From: Cytobacillus horneckiae
Lineage (GTDB): Bacteria; Bacillota; Bacilli; Bacillales; Cytobacillaceae
Direction of reading: 5' to 3'
Length of the DNA: 64,000 bases
Assembly: GCF_002835735.1 (NCBI RefSeq)
Contig: NZ_PISD01000033.1
Coordinates: 38,823-102,822 of the forward strand
The notes below the pieces were generated by a model, which was not told the origin of the DNA, made no database searches, and worked only from the letters and a program-made list of their open reading frames with translations. Positions 1 to 8,256 of the stretch are shown piece by piece; the stretch's first letter is position 1, and every line of letters begins with the position of its first letter. The position numbers were made by a program, and so were the translations under genes.

Positions 1-9
1 TCAACTACA

Positions 10-558
10 CTACCCCTCTTCCCGATTACGAAAATAAACAAAAAAATCCTTCCACTCTCCATTTTCGAATGAAAATTGTTTCCGCGTGCATTCGTATTGG
101 AAGCCCGTTTTCTTTGCTAGTTTGATGGACGGTTCGTTATCGATATTGATATGTAGTTCGATGCGATGGAAATCGAGGTCAGCAAAAAAAACATCTATTG
201 CTGCACCTACACTTTCGGTGGCATATCCATTTTTCCAATATTGATTATGGATAGAATAGCCCATTATTGCCCACTGATCGTCCATTCGTAAGATTCGATA
301 AAGCTCGATTTTCCCAATATGGGCACCATCGGATTTCCGAAATATCCCTAAATGATAGAGTTCATCATCACTAGCTAATTTATGCCAATGTTTAACACGA
401 TCATGGAACCATGCTTCTGTATACTTTTCTATAGTCTCTGGCCTGCCATCATCATAAAGATATTGTGATGGCAAGCGGTTATCATGACCGTTGTACCACT
501 CTTGATAATCGTCGCTCTTATACAGCCGAAGATTCAAACGGCTAGTTTCTATTTCCAT
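10..558 (-). CDS. GNAT family N-acetyltransferase (RimJ/RimL type)
   Basis: Cytosolic acetyl-CoA dependent N-acetyltransferase; the acceptor cannot be told from sequence. The protein opens with the ETSRLNLRLY stretch typical of RimJ/RimL-like enzymes and continues with the core IGKIELYRI, a YWKNGYATESV acetyl-CoA loop and a C-terminal NEPSIKLAKKTGFQYE helix-strand. The start at 558 is chosen because GGGAGGTG lies just upstream; an in-frame start further up would add 15 residues without a ribosome site and unlike the family. Length 182 aa is normal. It is separated from the upstream oxidoreductase by a terminator, so it is probably its own unit. Confidence 0.85.
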   Translation of the reverse strand: MEIETSRLNLRLYKSDDYQEWYNGHDNRLPSQYLYDDGRPETIEKYTEAWFHDRVKHWHKLASDDELYHLGIFRKSDGAHIGKIELYRILRMDDQWAIMGYSIHNQYWKNGYATESVGAAIDVFFADLDFHRIELHINIDNEPSIKLAKKTGFQYECTRKQFSFENGEWKDFFVYFRNREEG

Positions 559-590
559 ATGACACCTCCCTCTTTGCTTTCTATACAATG

Positions 591-620
591 ATAAAAGCGG
601 CAAGGTAGATATCTTGCCGC
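591..620 (-). terminator. Rho-independent terminator after the yhfP-like gene
   Basis: GCGGCAAG and CTTGCCGC form an 8-bp stem, followed on the minus strand by a short U-rich tail. It lies just past the stop of the quinone oxidoreductase at 629. Confidence 0.75.
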
Positions 621-628
621 CTGCAATA

Positions 629-1621
629 TTATATTTTGACCAGAATGCGCCCTCTTGCTTCTCCCTTCAATAAGGTTGGCAACACTTCAGGAAGCTCGTC
701 CAATCCCACTTCTTGAAAAATAAAATCATCGATATTCTCAGGTTTGTAATTTCCAGCCAGTAGCTGCCAAGCCTTTTTCCTTGTTTCCATTGGACAATAG
801 ACAGAATCGATGCCTAGTAAATTAACGCCTCTTAAAATAAATGGAAAAACAGATGAAGGCAGCTTTGTACCTGCAGTTAATCCGCTGACTGCAACAGAAC
901 CGCCATATTGAATTTGGCTAAGTAAAGCTGCGAGCGGTTCACCGCCAACCGGATCAATCGCCGCTGCCCATTTTTGTTTTCCTAGCGCGCTAATTTTCCC
1001 GTCAAAAACTTCCTCGCGGGAAACAACAGTTGCGGCACCAAGCTTCATTAAGTAGTCCTTGGCTGCTTCCTTTCCAGTACTTGCTTCCACTTCATATCCA
1101 CTGGACGCTAAGATGGAAATCGCAAAGCTTCCTACTCCGCCTGTTGCTCCAGTGACCAACACTTTCCCTTTCTCAGGTGATGCGCCATTGTCTTCTAACC
1201 GGATGACAGATAATGCGGCAGTTAAGCCCGCTGTCCCTATAATCATTGCTTCTCGTAAGCTGAGCCCATCGGGAAGCGGCACGACCCATTCTGCAGGGAC
1301 CTTGGCATACTCGCTATATCCGCCCTTTTTAGAAACACCGATTTCGTAGCTTGTTGCGATGACTTCGTCTCCTTCTTTAAAGGTTGGATTCTCGGAGGAA
1401 ACAACTACCCCTGCCAAGTCGATGCCTGGTACCATCGGATAATTTGTAATTATATTTCCATCAGGAATGCTAGCTAAACTATCCTTATAATTCACTCCAG
1501 AATATTTCACTCTAATAAGAACTTCCCCTTCAGGTAAATCCTTTATCTCCAGCTTATTAATATCAACTGAAAACTGATCATCCTTTTTATCGACAACTAA
1601 CGCTTTAAATGATTGGCTCAT
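629..1621 (-). CDS. YhdH/YhfP family quinone oxidoreductase
   Basis: Zinc-free medium-chain dehydrogenase/reductase of the YhdH/YhfP (AcuI, acrylyl-CoA reductase) group, using NADPH in the cytosol; the true substrate is unknown. The N-terminal GroES-like domain carries GVNYKDSLA (about residues 43-51) and PMVPGIDLAG; the Rossmann domain has the dinucleotide motif VTGATGGVGSFA around residues 156-167. The C-terminal LKGEARGRILVKI ending is characteristic of the family. Length 330 aa is the family norm. ATG at 1621 has an AAAGGGG site upstream. It stands alone, flanked upstream by a decayed VOC gene. Confidence 0.88.
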   Translation of the reverse strand: MSQSFKALVVDKKDDQFSVDINKLEIKDLPEGEVLIRVKYSGVNYKDSLASIPDGNIITNYPMVPGIDLAGVVVSSENPTFKEGDEVIATSYEIGVSKKGGYSEYAKVPAEWVVPLPDGLSLREAMIIGTAGLTAALSVIRLEDNGASPEKGKVLVTGATGGVGSFAISILASSGYEVEASTGKEAAKDYLMKLGAATVVSREEVFDGKISALGKQKWAAAIDPVGGEPLAALLSQIQYGGSVAVSGLTAGTKLPSSVFPFILRGVNLLGIDSVYCPMETRKKAWQLLAGNYKPENIDDFIFQEVGLDELPEVLPTLLKGEARGRILVKI

Positions 1622-1655
1622 TATCTAAAAACCCCTTTCCTTACTATCCATACCC

Positions 1656-1976
1656 TTATATCTCCTTACAAATCATCAACAAATTCCCATCTAGGTCTCG
1701 GAAAACAAATTAAAAATTATCTTCGATTTCAGTTACAAGATTAACTTCATTGTCTTTCATATATTGGAAGGAGGCTTGTAAGTCATTTGTGACAAATTGA
1801 ATGGCCGGTGTTTGATAAACAGGCGTTTCGGCTGCGAATAGGTGATTGAACTATTTTTCTCCTTTAGTTAAGCCAAGAATTCGGCCATACCATTCTTTTG
1901 CTTTTTCAAAATTTTTCACAGGGATATAAACTTTTTTACCAGTGATTGTTTCACAAGCCCCCTCCTTTAGCTTCAT
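1656..1976 (-). pseudogene. VOC/glyoxalase-family gene broken by two in-frame stops
   Basis: Reading the minus strand in one frame gives a near-complete vicinal oxygen chelate domain: KVYIPVKNFEKAKEWYGRIL at the start and FRDLDGNLLMICKE at the end, which are the typical first and last strands of bleomycin-resistance/glyoxalase proteins. The frame is cut by a TAG at 1851-1853 and a TAA at 1710-1712, exactly 47 codons apart, with no frameshift in between. The family match is clear by eye; the function of the ancestral enzyme is unknown. Start at the ATG near 1976 is tentative. Confidence 0.75.
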
Positions 1977-2081
1977 AAATTAATGAATTCTCCGTTCTCC
2001 TTGTTTTTCCTTTATGAAAAGTTAAATTCCCAACAGACGGGGAATAATAGAATACATTGTTTTATGAAAGGAGTGTTACCA

Positions 2082-3428
2082 ATGACAGAGGAAGAAGTAA
2101 AGCTCATCATTATACAGTCATTAAAAGATGGCGGCCGCAAAAACTTTCAAGAAATAATGAGCGAGCTGCAGCCTTATGATATGGCTTACCTTTATACCGA
2201 TTTACCAAACAAGCATAAGAATAAATTCTTATTATACTTAACCATTGAACAGTTAACTGATCTAATTCCAGAATTAAATCAGGAGGATCAGCTAGAAGCA
2301 TTACATAAGCTTGGTGTTGAGAAATCCACAAAAATTCTTGATTTAATGGAGAATGATAAACTTGCTTCTCTTTTATCCTCTCTTGACCCGGAAATAGTGG
2401 AAGATCTCATATCCGATATGAAAATTGAGGAATCAGAAATCGTTCATATTTTAATGAACTACACGCCGGAGACTGCCGGCCGCATCATGAATAACCGCTT
2501 TGTGTGGATTTCGAAGCATTATACTGTGAGAGAGGCGGTTGATAAATTAAAAGCATTTGCCGAATTGGCGGAATATCTCAACTATTTGTATGTGATTGAC
2601 GATGAAAAAAAACTCGTGGGCGTTATTTCTTATAAAGACTTATTACTGGGAGAAATGCAGGATAAAATTGATGATATTATGTATAGCCGTGTCGTTAAAG
2701 TACATGTGAATACCGACCAGGAGGAAGTTGCTAAAATTATCAGACGATATGACTTCGTCTCTATTCCCGTTGTAGAGGAGGATAATACGCTCGTCGGAAT
2801 CATTACCGTTGACGATATTTTGGATGTTTTAGTTCAAGAGGCAAATGAAGATATTGAGAAGTTATCTGCTTCTGGTAAAGCAATTGATTTTAACACGAAA
2901 TCCTATATTGCTGCTTTTAGGCGTTTGCCATGGCTCATTCTGCTGCTCTTTATTGGATTGATTTCCGGCAGTATAATTGATGGCTTTTCCGCAACGATTG
3001 AACAAGTCATCGCGTTATCGTTTTTTATGCCGATGATTGCCGGGATGACAGGAAACACTGGAACACAATCATTGGCAGTGGTCGTCCGAGGAGTCATTAC
3101 TCACGATCTCGATTTTAAGCAAGCAATGAAGCTCATCTTCCGCGAACTTTGGGTCGGGATAATCATCGGTTTAATTTGCGGTGTTTTAATATCCATTATC
3201 GCCTATTTCTGGCAGGGGAATATCACCTTAGGATTTGTTGTTGGCAGTTCTTTACTTATTACTCTAATTATCGGTACATTAACCGGCACAGTCATTCCGC
3301 TTATTTTATATAAGCTAAATATCGATCCTGCGATTGCCTCTGGCCCGCTTATTACAACGATAAACGATATTTTGTCACTGCTGATTTATTTTGGCATCGC
3401 TACTGCATTTATAACTCAACTATCGTAA
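2082..3428 (+). CDS. mgtE: Magnesium channel/transporter MgtE
   Basis: Mg2+-selective channel of the cytoplasmic membrane, gated by cytosolic Mg2+ through its N and CBS domains. In the 448-aa product, residues about 1-125 form the helical N domain, 130-250 two CBS repeats (VREAVDKLKAF..., VIDDEKKLVGVISYKDLL, then VVEEDNTLVGIITVDDIL), and the last 170 residues five membrane helices with the pore signature GNTGTQSLAVVVRG near residue 325. The start at 2082 follows GAAAGGAG; a longer frame exists upstream but is not conserved. No M-box riboswitch was recognised in the short upstream region, so its control is unclear. Confidence 0.95.
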   Translation: MTEEEVKLIIIQSLKDGGRKNFQEIMSELQPYDMAYLYTDLPNKHKNKFLLYLTIEQLTDLIPELNQEDQLEALHKLGVEKSTKILDLMENDKLASLLSSLDPEIVEDLISDMKIEESEIVHILMNYTPETAGRIMNNRFVWISKHYTVREAVDKLKAFAELAEYLNYLYVIDDEKKLVGVISYKDLLLGEMQDKIDDIMYSRVVKVHVNTDQEEVAKIIRRYDFVSIPVVEEDNTLVGIITVDDILDVLVQEANEDIEKLSASGKAIDFNTKSYIAAFRRLPWLILLLFIGLISGSIIDGFSATIEQVIALSFFMPMIAGMTGNTGTQSLAVVVRGVITHDLDFKQAMKLIFRELWVGIIIGLICGVLISIIAYFWQGNITLGFVVGSSLLITLIIGTLTGTVIPLILYKLNIDPAIASGPLITTINDILSLLIYFGIATAFITQLS

Positions 3429-3451
3429 GAGGCTTTTACAGCCTCTTTTTT
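3429..3451 (+). terminator. Terminator after mgtE
   Basis: GAGGC / GCCTC stem with a 7-base loop followed by six T, immediately after the mgtE stop. The downstream gene converges on it. Confidence 0.85.
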
Positions 3452-3499
3452 GCAAATTATTAAAAGCCAATTACTGAGAGGAGCGGTTTGAATACGCTC

Positions 3500-4039
3500 T
3501 TATCCCAGCTTTTTACGCAATTGCTCTGCTTCTATAAGTGCCTTTTCATCATTCAAAATATCCCCTGGTTTATTTCCATGACCGATGATATATCCTTCAA
3601 AGGAGATGCCCACAAAATCAAAAATATATTGGAACTGCTGTATCATTGGCAGGCCTTTGATGGAAGGCTGATCACCACCAACTGCAATCACATAAGCTTT
3701 TTTCTTGGAAAGCTGCTCCTTAAAGTACGGACGGTTCGAATCCCTTAATGTTTGAGACCACCTATCAATAAAGTTTTTCATCGTTCCAGTCATACTATAC
3801 CAATAAATTGGCGTTGAAAAGATGATAATATCGTGTGATAGCATTTGATCAATGACTTTATCATAATCATCAGCTACCTCTTGAAAGCCTTCAACATCAT
3901 GACGGCCATCAGTAATAGGCTCCATTCGATATTCTTTTAAATAAATTTCTTTAACATTCAAATCATGTATGACTGTTTTTGTTAATATTTCTGCGTTTCC
4001 TTGCGAGCGAGATCCCCCATAAATGACTGCTATAGACAT
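3500..4039 (-). CDS. ywqN: NAD(P)H-dependent flavin oxidoreductase, YwqN-like
   Basis: Flavodoxin-fold FMN reductase (NADPH-dependent FMN reductase family), 179 aa, cytosolic. The FMN phosphate loop is seen at the N-terminus (IYGGSRSQGNAEILT) and the isoalloxazine-binding segment at STPIYWYSMTGTMKNFIDRW, around residues 75-94. Its start is set by GGAGGAAATTAC before the ATG. It is transcribed divergently from a LysR regulator; the same pairing occurs as ywqN-ywqM in Bacillus subtilis, so the symbol is given on family plus context. The LysR protein probably controls it. The physiological electron acceptor is not known. Confidence 0.85.
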   Translation of the reverse strand: MSIAVIYGGSRSQGNAEILTKTVIHDLNVKEIYLKEYRMEPITDGRHDVEGFQEVADDYDKVIDQMLSHDIIIFSTPIYWYSMTGTMKNFIDRWSQTLRDSNRPYFKEQLSKKKAYVIAVGGDQPSIKGLPMIQQFQYIFDFVGISFEGYIIGHGNKPGDILNDEKALIEAEQLRKKLG

Positions 4040-4107
4040 GTAATTTCCTCCTTGTTATGAAGCTTATGTTTATTTTATTATAGAAGCATCAATCAATAAA
4101 ACGGATG

Positions 4108-4138
4108 ATTCCGATTGAACCAAACAAAAATTCCGATT
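4108..4138. promoter_or_regulatory. Candidate LysR operator: direct repeat ATTCCGATT x2
   Basis: Two exact copies of ATTCCGATT start 22 bp apart (4108-4116 and 4130-4138), about two helical turns, inside the 111-bp gap between the divergent ywqN and LysR genes. The position fits autoregulation and control of ywqN; binding is inferred. Confidence 0.45.
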
Positions 4139-4150
4139 TAGGAGTGTACA

Positions 4151-5044
4151 ATGGAGACAAAACAGTTAATTACCTTCATCACAGCTGCGGACAATTTAAA
4201 CTTTACAAAAACTGCTGTTATGTTAAATTTTGCACAGTCAAGTGTGACTGCACAGATTAAAAAATTGGAAGCCGAGCTTGGTACCCCTCTATTTGAGCGG
4301 CTTGGGAAAAGAATTGTCCTAACGGAAGCAGGACATAAGTTTAAATTATATGCAGATAAAATGATCATGCTGGATACAGAAGCTAGAACGGCGATTGCTG
4401 AAGAAAGCAAGTCCGCTGTCACGCTTACAATCGGTGCACAAGAAAGTCAATGCACGTACCGTCTTCCACCGATTTTAAAGGAGTTTAAAAAACAGCATCC
4501 AAACGTTAAGCTTGTATTTAAGCCTGCTCATTCAGATGAAATGGCGCGAAAACAGCTGATGGATGGAACACTTGATTTAGCGTTTATCATGGATTCTTCT
4601 AAGCCTGAGGAAGCCTTATTTATGGAAAGGCTGGTGGAAGAAAAGATGAAGCTCGTCGCTTCACCTGATCACCCTTTACTTTTCAAGGAGAAAATAACTA
4701 TAGAAGATTTGATTCAGGAGACATTGTTACTGACAGAAATCGGATGTTCCTATCGTTCAATGCTTGAAGAAAGCTTTCGTACAGCAGGAGTTTATCCTCT
4801 TAACAACTTCGAATTTGGCAGCATCGAAGCTATTAAGCAATGCGTCATGGCCGGACTTGGCATCTCCCTATTGCCTGCGATGACAGTAGAAAAAGAACTA
4901 AATAGCGGAGAAATCAAAGAGTTGGTATGGTCAGGCATGAATACTCCCATTTATACGATGATTAGTTGGCATAAAGATAAATGGATGACCCGACCATTGC
5001 AGAGTTTCATTGATTTAACGAAAGAAACATTTGAAATGAATTAA
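4151..5044 (+). CDS. ywqM: LysR-family transcriptional regulator, YwqM-like
   Basis: 297-aa LysR-type regulator. The N-terminal winged helix-turn-helix reads METKQLITFITAADNLNFTK then LNFAQSSVTAQIKKLEAELG (about residues 27-46) and TPLFERLGKRIVLTEAG, all hallmark LTTR segments. The C-terminal effector domain runs from about residue 90 to 285 and includes the GSIEAIKQCVMAGLGISLLP signature near the end. The start follows TAGGAGTGTACA. It is divergent from the FMN reductase gene, and the gap carries a 22-bp-phased direct repeat. The inducer is unknown. Confidence 0.9.
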   Translation: METKQLITFITAADNLNFTKTAVMLNFAQSSVTAQIKKLEAELGTPLFERLGKRIVLTEAGHKFKLYADKMIMLDTEARTAIAEESKSAVTLTIGAQESQCTYRLPPILKEFKKQHPNVKLVFKPAHSDEMARKQLMDGTLDLAFIMDSSKPEEALFMERLVEEKMKLVASPDHPLLFKEKITIEDLIQETLLLTEIGCSYRSMLEESFRTAGVYPLNNFEFGSIEAIKQCVMAGLGISLLPAMTVEKELNSGEIKELVWSGMNTPIYTMISWHKDKWMTRPLQSFIDLTKETFEMN

Positions 5045-5074
5045 AGCAGTGGAAATAGGATTTCCACTGCTTTT
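5043..5074. terminator. Bidirectional terminator between converging genes
   Basis: AAAGCAGTGGAAA pairs with TTTCCACTGCTTT around a 5-base loop, with A and T runs on both sides; it serves the LysR gene and the converging SDR gene. Confidence 0.85.
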
Positions 5075-5084
5075 GTGAATTGTT

Positions 5085-5924
5085 TTACAGCCCTACTTGC
5101 TCCATGCTCCATTTCCAGAAACGGTCAGCCAGTTCATTATCTTGTCCAAGCCCGGAGATAGATACCTCTTTTTCATCATAAAAATAGGCGCCGGAAATGC
5201 TGCTCACCTTTTCATCCATTGCTAAAAAGACCGCGGTCGCTGCTCCTTTTTCCGGTGTCCTAAAAAACGGGACAAGAAGTTTGATGATTCTTTTGCCAAA
5301 GCCCGTTTCCCTATCCACACCAATATTTGTAGCCACTGCCCCTGGGTGCAGCGCGTTTACTGTCACACGGGTATTCTTTATGTGCTCATGCAGGCTCCTC
5401 ATAAATAATATGTTGGCCAATTTAGATCACCCATACCCCTTTGCAACATTATATCCGCTTTTAAAATAAGGATCTTCAAAATCAATTTTCCCCCATTTAT
5501 GAGCACCCGATGATACAACCACTATCCGTCCTTGAGGGGAAGCTTTCAATTCATCTAAAAGCAAGTTTGTAAGAAGAAAATGGCCAAGATGATTCACTCC
5601 AAGCATGGATTCGAAGCCATCTTTGGTTTCCTGTCTCTTAAGTGAAACGACTCCCGCATTATTGATTAAAATATCTAGCTTATTATGCTTCGTCTTAAAT
5701 GCCTCAGCAAAACGATGAATGCTATCAATGGAACCAAGGTCTCCAATCATTAATTCTATCCCGTCTGACTGACTTTCATCTTTGGCTATTTGCAGCGCTT
5801 TGACGCCTCTTTCCTCATTTCGGCAGAGCATAATAACATTTATGCCCTTTTTAGCAAGAGCAATCACCGTGGCAAGCCCCATACCAGAATTAGCTCCCGT
5901 TACAATTGCCAGTTTATCCTCCAT
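5085..5924 (-). pseudogene. Short-chain dehydrogenase broken by a UGA inside the active-site motif
   Basis: One continuous frame encodes a 279-codon SDR similar to retinol-dehydrogenase-like oxidoreductases: cofactor motif VTGANSGMG (residues 8-16), NNAG (near 90), catalytic Ser in VVVSSGAHKWG, and the C-terminal half SKLANILFMRSLHEHI... to the end. At 5427-5429 the codon between Y-G and S-K in the YxxxK catalytic motif is TGA, splitting the gene into a 165-codon front part and a back part that could only restart at a TTG. No bases are missing. CGA to TGA (Arg, as in YGRSK) is the simplest origin. Start at 5924 follows GGAAGGAGCGC. Either a recent pseudogene or a sequencing error; readthrough is not supported by anything seen. 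Confidence 0.85.
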
Positions 5925-6077
5925 CGAGATGCGCTCCTTCCTATTTTAATATTCCTACACCTAGTATACAGACTTCATTTTTCCTTATGATAGTTTTCGG
6001 CTTTCGAAAATCCATATAATTTTCTAAGAATATTCAGTATAATATATTGATAGTCACCTTTGGAAGGAGCCGTATTT

Positions 6078-7013
6078 ATGGATGCAGCAACAGTCACGCT
6101 TGCAATCGCAACGATGGGCATCATTATTCTATTTGGAGCTTTCGTGGCCATTAGAGTCCCGATAACAAAAGAAGCGAAAAATCTTCTCATGGCCATTATT
6201 ATTAATCTTGCCGTTCCCTTTATTATTCTGAATGGCGTTTTTAACACGGAAATATCCGATGAAGTTTTTCAGCAAGTGTTTATTATATTTGGAGCTTCCA
6301 TAGTATTTAATTCAGTTGCAACTGTTATTGGCATTATAATCGGCAGATTGATTGGATTCCAATTATCGATGGCAAAAAAGCTTTCATTATTAGCTGCTAT
6401 CGGCAATACTGGATTTATTGCCATCCCTTTATGCGCGACATTATTCGGTCCAATTGGCGGATTGCTCGCTGCAGTATTTGATGCAGGGCTTGACTTCGTT
6501 CTCTTTTCGCTAGGAATCTATTTATTGCAGAGCGATCAGCGGTTTAATATCAAGCAACTAAAAGCATTGTTGAATATGCCGCTTTTGGCGATTACCATCG
6601 GCCTTTTATATGTGATTAGCGGTTTGGAGGCACCTGCCTTTATGCAGCAATTAGCAAGTATGCTCTCTGGCCTGGCCGCACCGCTTGCCATGCTTTACAT
6701 TGGGTTTTTACTCCCTCCTTTCTTTAAGAAAGGGCAAACTCTCTACTACAGGGAGCTCTGGTTTCCAATCCTTTTAAAGCTCATTATATTTCCTGCTTTA
6801 ACCATATTCATTTTATCGCTGATGCCATTGAATACTTTCTTAAAGCAAATGCTTGTTATTTTAACCGCTATGCCCACGTTCATGCTTGCCTCTGTGCTAT
6901 TTTCCCGCTACACAAATGACGAGGACAAAGCGGTAATGACGACCGTTTATTCTACAATTTTATCATTAGTGACCATCCCGCTTGTGACGGTGTTTGCGGG
7001 GTTTTTTTTATAA
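6078..7013 (+). CDS. AEC-family transporter (auxin efflux carrier / malate permease type)
   Basis: 311-aa integral membrane protein with about ten hydrophobic segments and the two five-helix halves typical of the AEC family (bile/arsenite/riboflavin transporter superfamily). The N-terminal block RVPITKEAKNLLMAIIINLA and the central LLAAIGNTGFIAIPL match the family pattern of conserved N/G/P residues in the crossing helices. Substrates of relatives include organic acids; none can be assigned here. The start at 6078 follows GGAAGGAGCC; a TTG six codons upstream is in the ribosome site itself and was not used. It appears to be monocistronic. Confidence 0.85.
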   Translation: MDAATVTLAIATMGIIILFGAFVAIRVPITKEAKNLLMAIIINLAVPFIILNGVFNTEISDEVFQQVFIIFGASIVFNSVATVIGIIIGRLIGFQLSMAKKLSLLAAIGNTGFIAIPLCATLFGPIGGLLAAVFDAGLDFVLFSLGIYLLQSDQRFNIKQLKALLNMPLLAITIGLLYVISGLEAPAFMQQLASMLSGLAAPLAMLYIGFLLPPFFKKGQTLYYRELWFPILLKLIIFPALTIFILSLMPLNTFLKQMLVILTAMPTFMLASVLFSRYTNDEDKAVMTTVYSTILSLVTIPLVTVFAGFFL

Positions 7014-7068
7014 AAGGATAGCTTGGGCATGGTAATTTTAGTGCTGGAGTACATTCTACAAATAAAAT

Positions 7069-7172
7069 GACGATTGGCTCTTTGCGTAACTTTTTCATCA
7101 CTTTATTCTTCATTTAAAGTGACTGTTCACCTTCGCGGGGCTTATTTGTCATTTTATTTTTCGGCTGACTAG
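7069..7172. repeat. Degenerate pair of 52-bp intergenic repeat units
   Basis: Two segments beginning GACG/GACT at 7069 and 7121 lie exactly 52 bp apart. The first contains a TCACTTTA / TAAAGTGA dyad (7098-7122) that recurs almost identically at 32685-32711. The second unit is strongly diverged. The stretch is noncoding. Confidence 0.45.
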
Positions 7173-7238
7173 TAAATGCTGTGCGATTTGAAAACGAAGT
7201 ATTGAATTTATCACTTCTTCTAGATTTTCTTTTCATCA

Positions 7239-7263
7239 AAAAAGAGACAGAAACCTGTCCCCT
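7239..7263 (-). terminator. Terminator after the SDR gene
   Basis: On the minus strand GGGACAG and CTGTCTC pair (one G-U) and are followed by six T, directly after the stop codon of the SDR gene at 7266. Confidence 0.75.
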
Positions 7264-7265
7264 TT

Positions 7266-8174
7266 TTATCGATAACCCTCTGTATTCGCAGGCTTCCCGG
7301 CCTCTTGTACTTCAACCAAATAGCGAAATGCATCAGGCTGTGAGCCGTCTATATCAAAGAAGTTATATTTCTTTGCAAGCGCGCCGCTGGAAAAGGAACA
7401 TCCATTTAGCTCCTGCTTGTTTGAATCCATTGCCAATGCTGCTACGGCTCTCCCTACATAGCGAGTGGACTCAGATATAATAAAATGTGGATCGACACTC
7501 GCTCCATTCTGCCAATTCTCCTCTGATACGCCAAACACTTCCAACATGATTTCCGAACGCATCCAACCTGGAGAAAGTGAAACAGCAGTACAGCCATAAG
7601 GGGAGATTTCTTGTGCAACTCCCTTTGCCATTCGAATGATAGAGCTTTTCGCTATATCATAAAACAGCGGAGATCGATAGCGGCTTTGATTATATTCCTC
7701 TGTACCATCTGTCATCTCCACGACTAATCCGCCTTTATTTTTTATAAGCAGCGGTAAGGCATAATGGTTCGTAATAATATGAGTATCTATAGCCAAACGC
7801 AGCATTCTGAAGCCTTTTTCTAATGAATGCGACCATATTGGTTGATTCCACTCTGTTAAATATTCACTTCCCCAAATATCGTTGACCAATATATCAAGCT
7901 TTCCCTGTTCTTTTTCTATTTTTTCCATTAAGTCCTTTACCTGTTCCTCGATAAGATGATCAACTTTTACTGGAATTCCCACACCTCCTAGTGCATTAAC
8001 AAGTTCTGCTGTCTCTTCTATTGTTTCAGGACGGCCATATTCAGATTGCTCTCCACGAGTTGTCCTTCCAGTAATATAAACTGTTGCTCCAGCTGCCCCT
8101 AATTCCATGGCAATTCCGCGTCCTGCGCCTCTCGTTCCTCCGGCAACTAATGCCACTTTTCCTTCTAAAGTCAT
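7266..8174 (-). CDS. SDR family oxidoreductase (DHRS1-like)
   Basis: 302-aa short-chain dehydrogenase with cofactor motif GGTRGAGRG near residue 12-20, an RTTRG segment that suggests NADPH preference, and catalytic YDIAK around residue 175. The usual NNAG is altered to VNDIWG, and the long C-terminus after SPGWMRSE resembles DHRS1-type dehydrogenases. Start at 8174 is preferred because AGAGGAG sits eight bases before it; an ATG two codons upstream is too close to that site. It is divergent from a WYL regulator, with a palindrome in the gap, which is the probable regulator-target pair. Substrate unknown. Confidence 0.85.
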   Translation of the reverse strand: MTLEGKVALVAGGTRGAGRGIAMELGAAGATVYITGRTTRGEQSEYGRPETIEETAELVNALGGVGIPVKVDHLIEEQVKDLMEKIEKEQGKLDILVNDIWGSEYLTEWNQPIWSHSLEKGFRMLRLAIDTHIITNHYALPLLIKNKGGLVVEMTDGTEEYNQSRYRSPLFYDIAKSSIIRMAKGVAQEISPYGCTAVSLSPGWMRSEIMLEVFGVSEENWQNGASVDPHFIISESTRYVGRAVAALAMDSNKQELNGCSFSSGALAKKYNFFDIDGSQPDAFRYLVEVQEAGKPANTEGYR

Positions 8175-8222
8175 TTGCATTCTCCTCTCTTTATCCTGTA
8201 TCTTTAGTTTAAACGATAATGT

Positions 8223-8237
8223 TGACATCTAATGTCA
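8223..8237. promoter_or_regulatory. Candidate operator palindrome TGACAT-cta-ATGTCA
   Basis: A perfect 6-bp inverted repeat with a 3-bp spacer in the 82-bp gap between the divergent SDR and WYL-regulator genes; it includes a TTGACA that could serve as a -35 element. Regulatory role is inferred. Confidence 0.5.
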
Positions 8238-8256
8238 TATTTTAAGGAGAAAAATA

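Noticed and set aside
1983..2081. N-terminal extension of MgtE
   Set aside because: The family begins at MTEEEV and a good ribosome site precedes it; the extension is not conserved.
1977..2081. M-box (Mg2+) riboswitch before mgtE
   Set aside because: The gap is only about 100 bases and no M-box pattern or attenuator was found.
5085..5420. Independent TTG-started gene for the C-terminal half of the SDR
   Set aside because: It lacks the cofactor domain and is in the same frame as the N-terminal half; it is treated as one broken gene.
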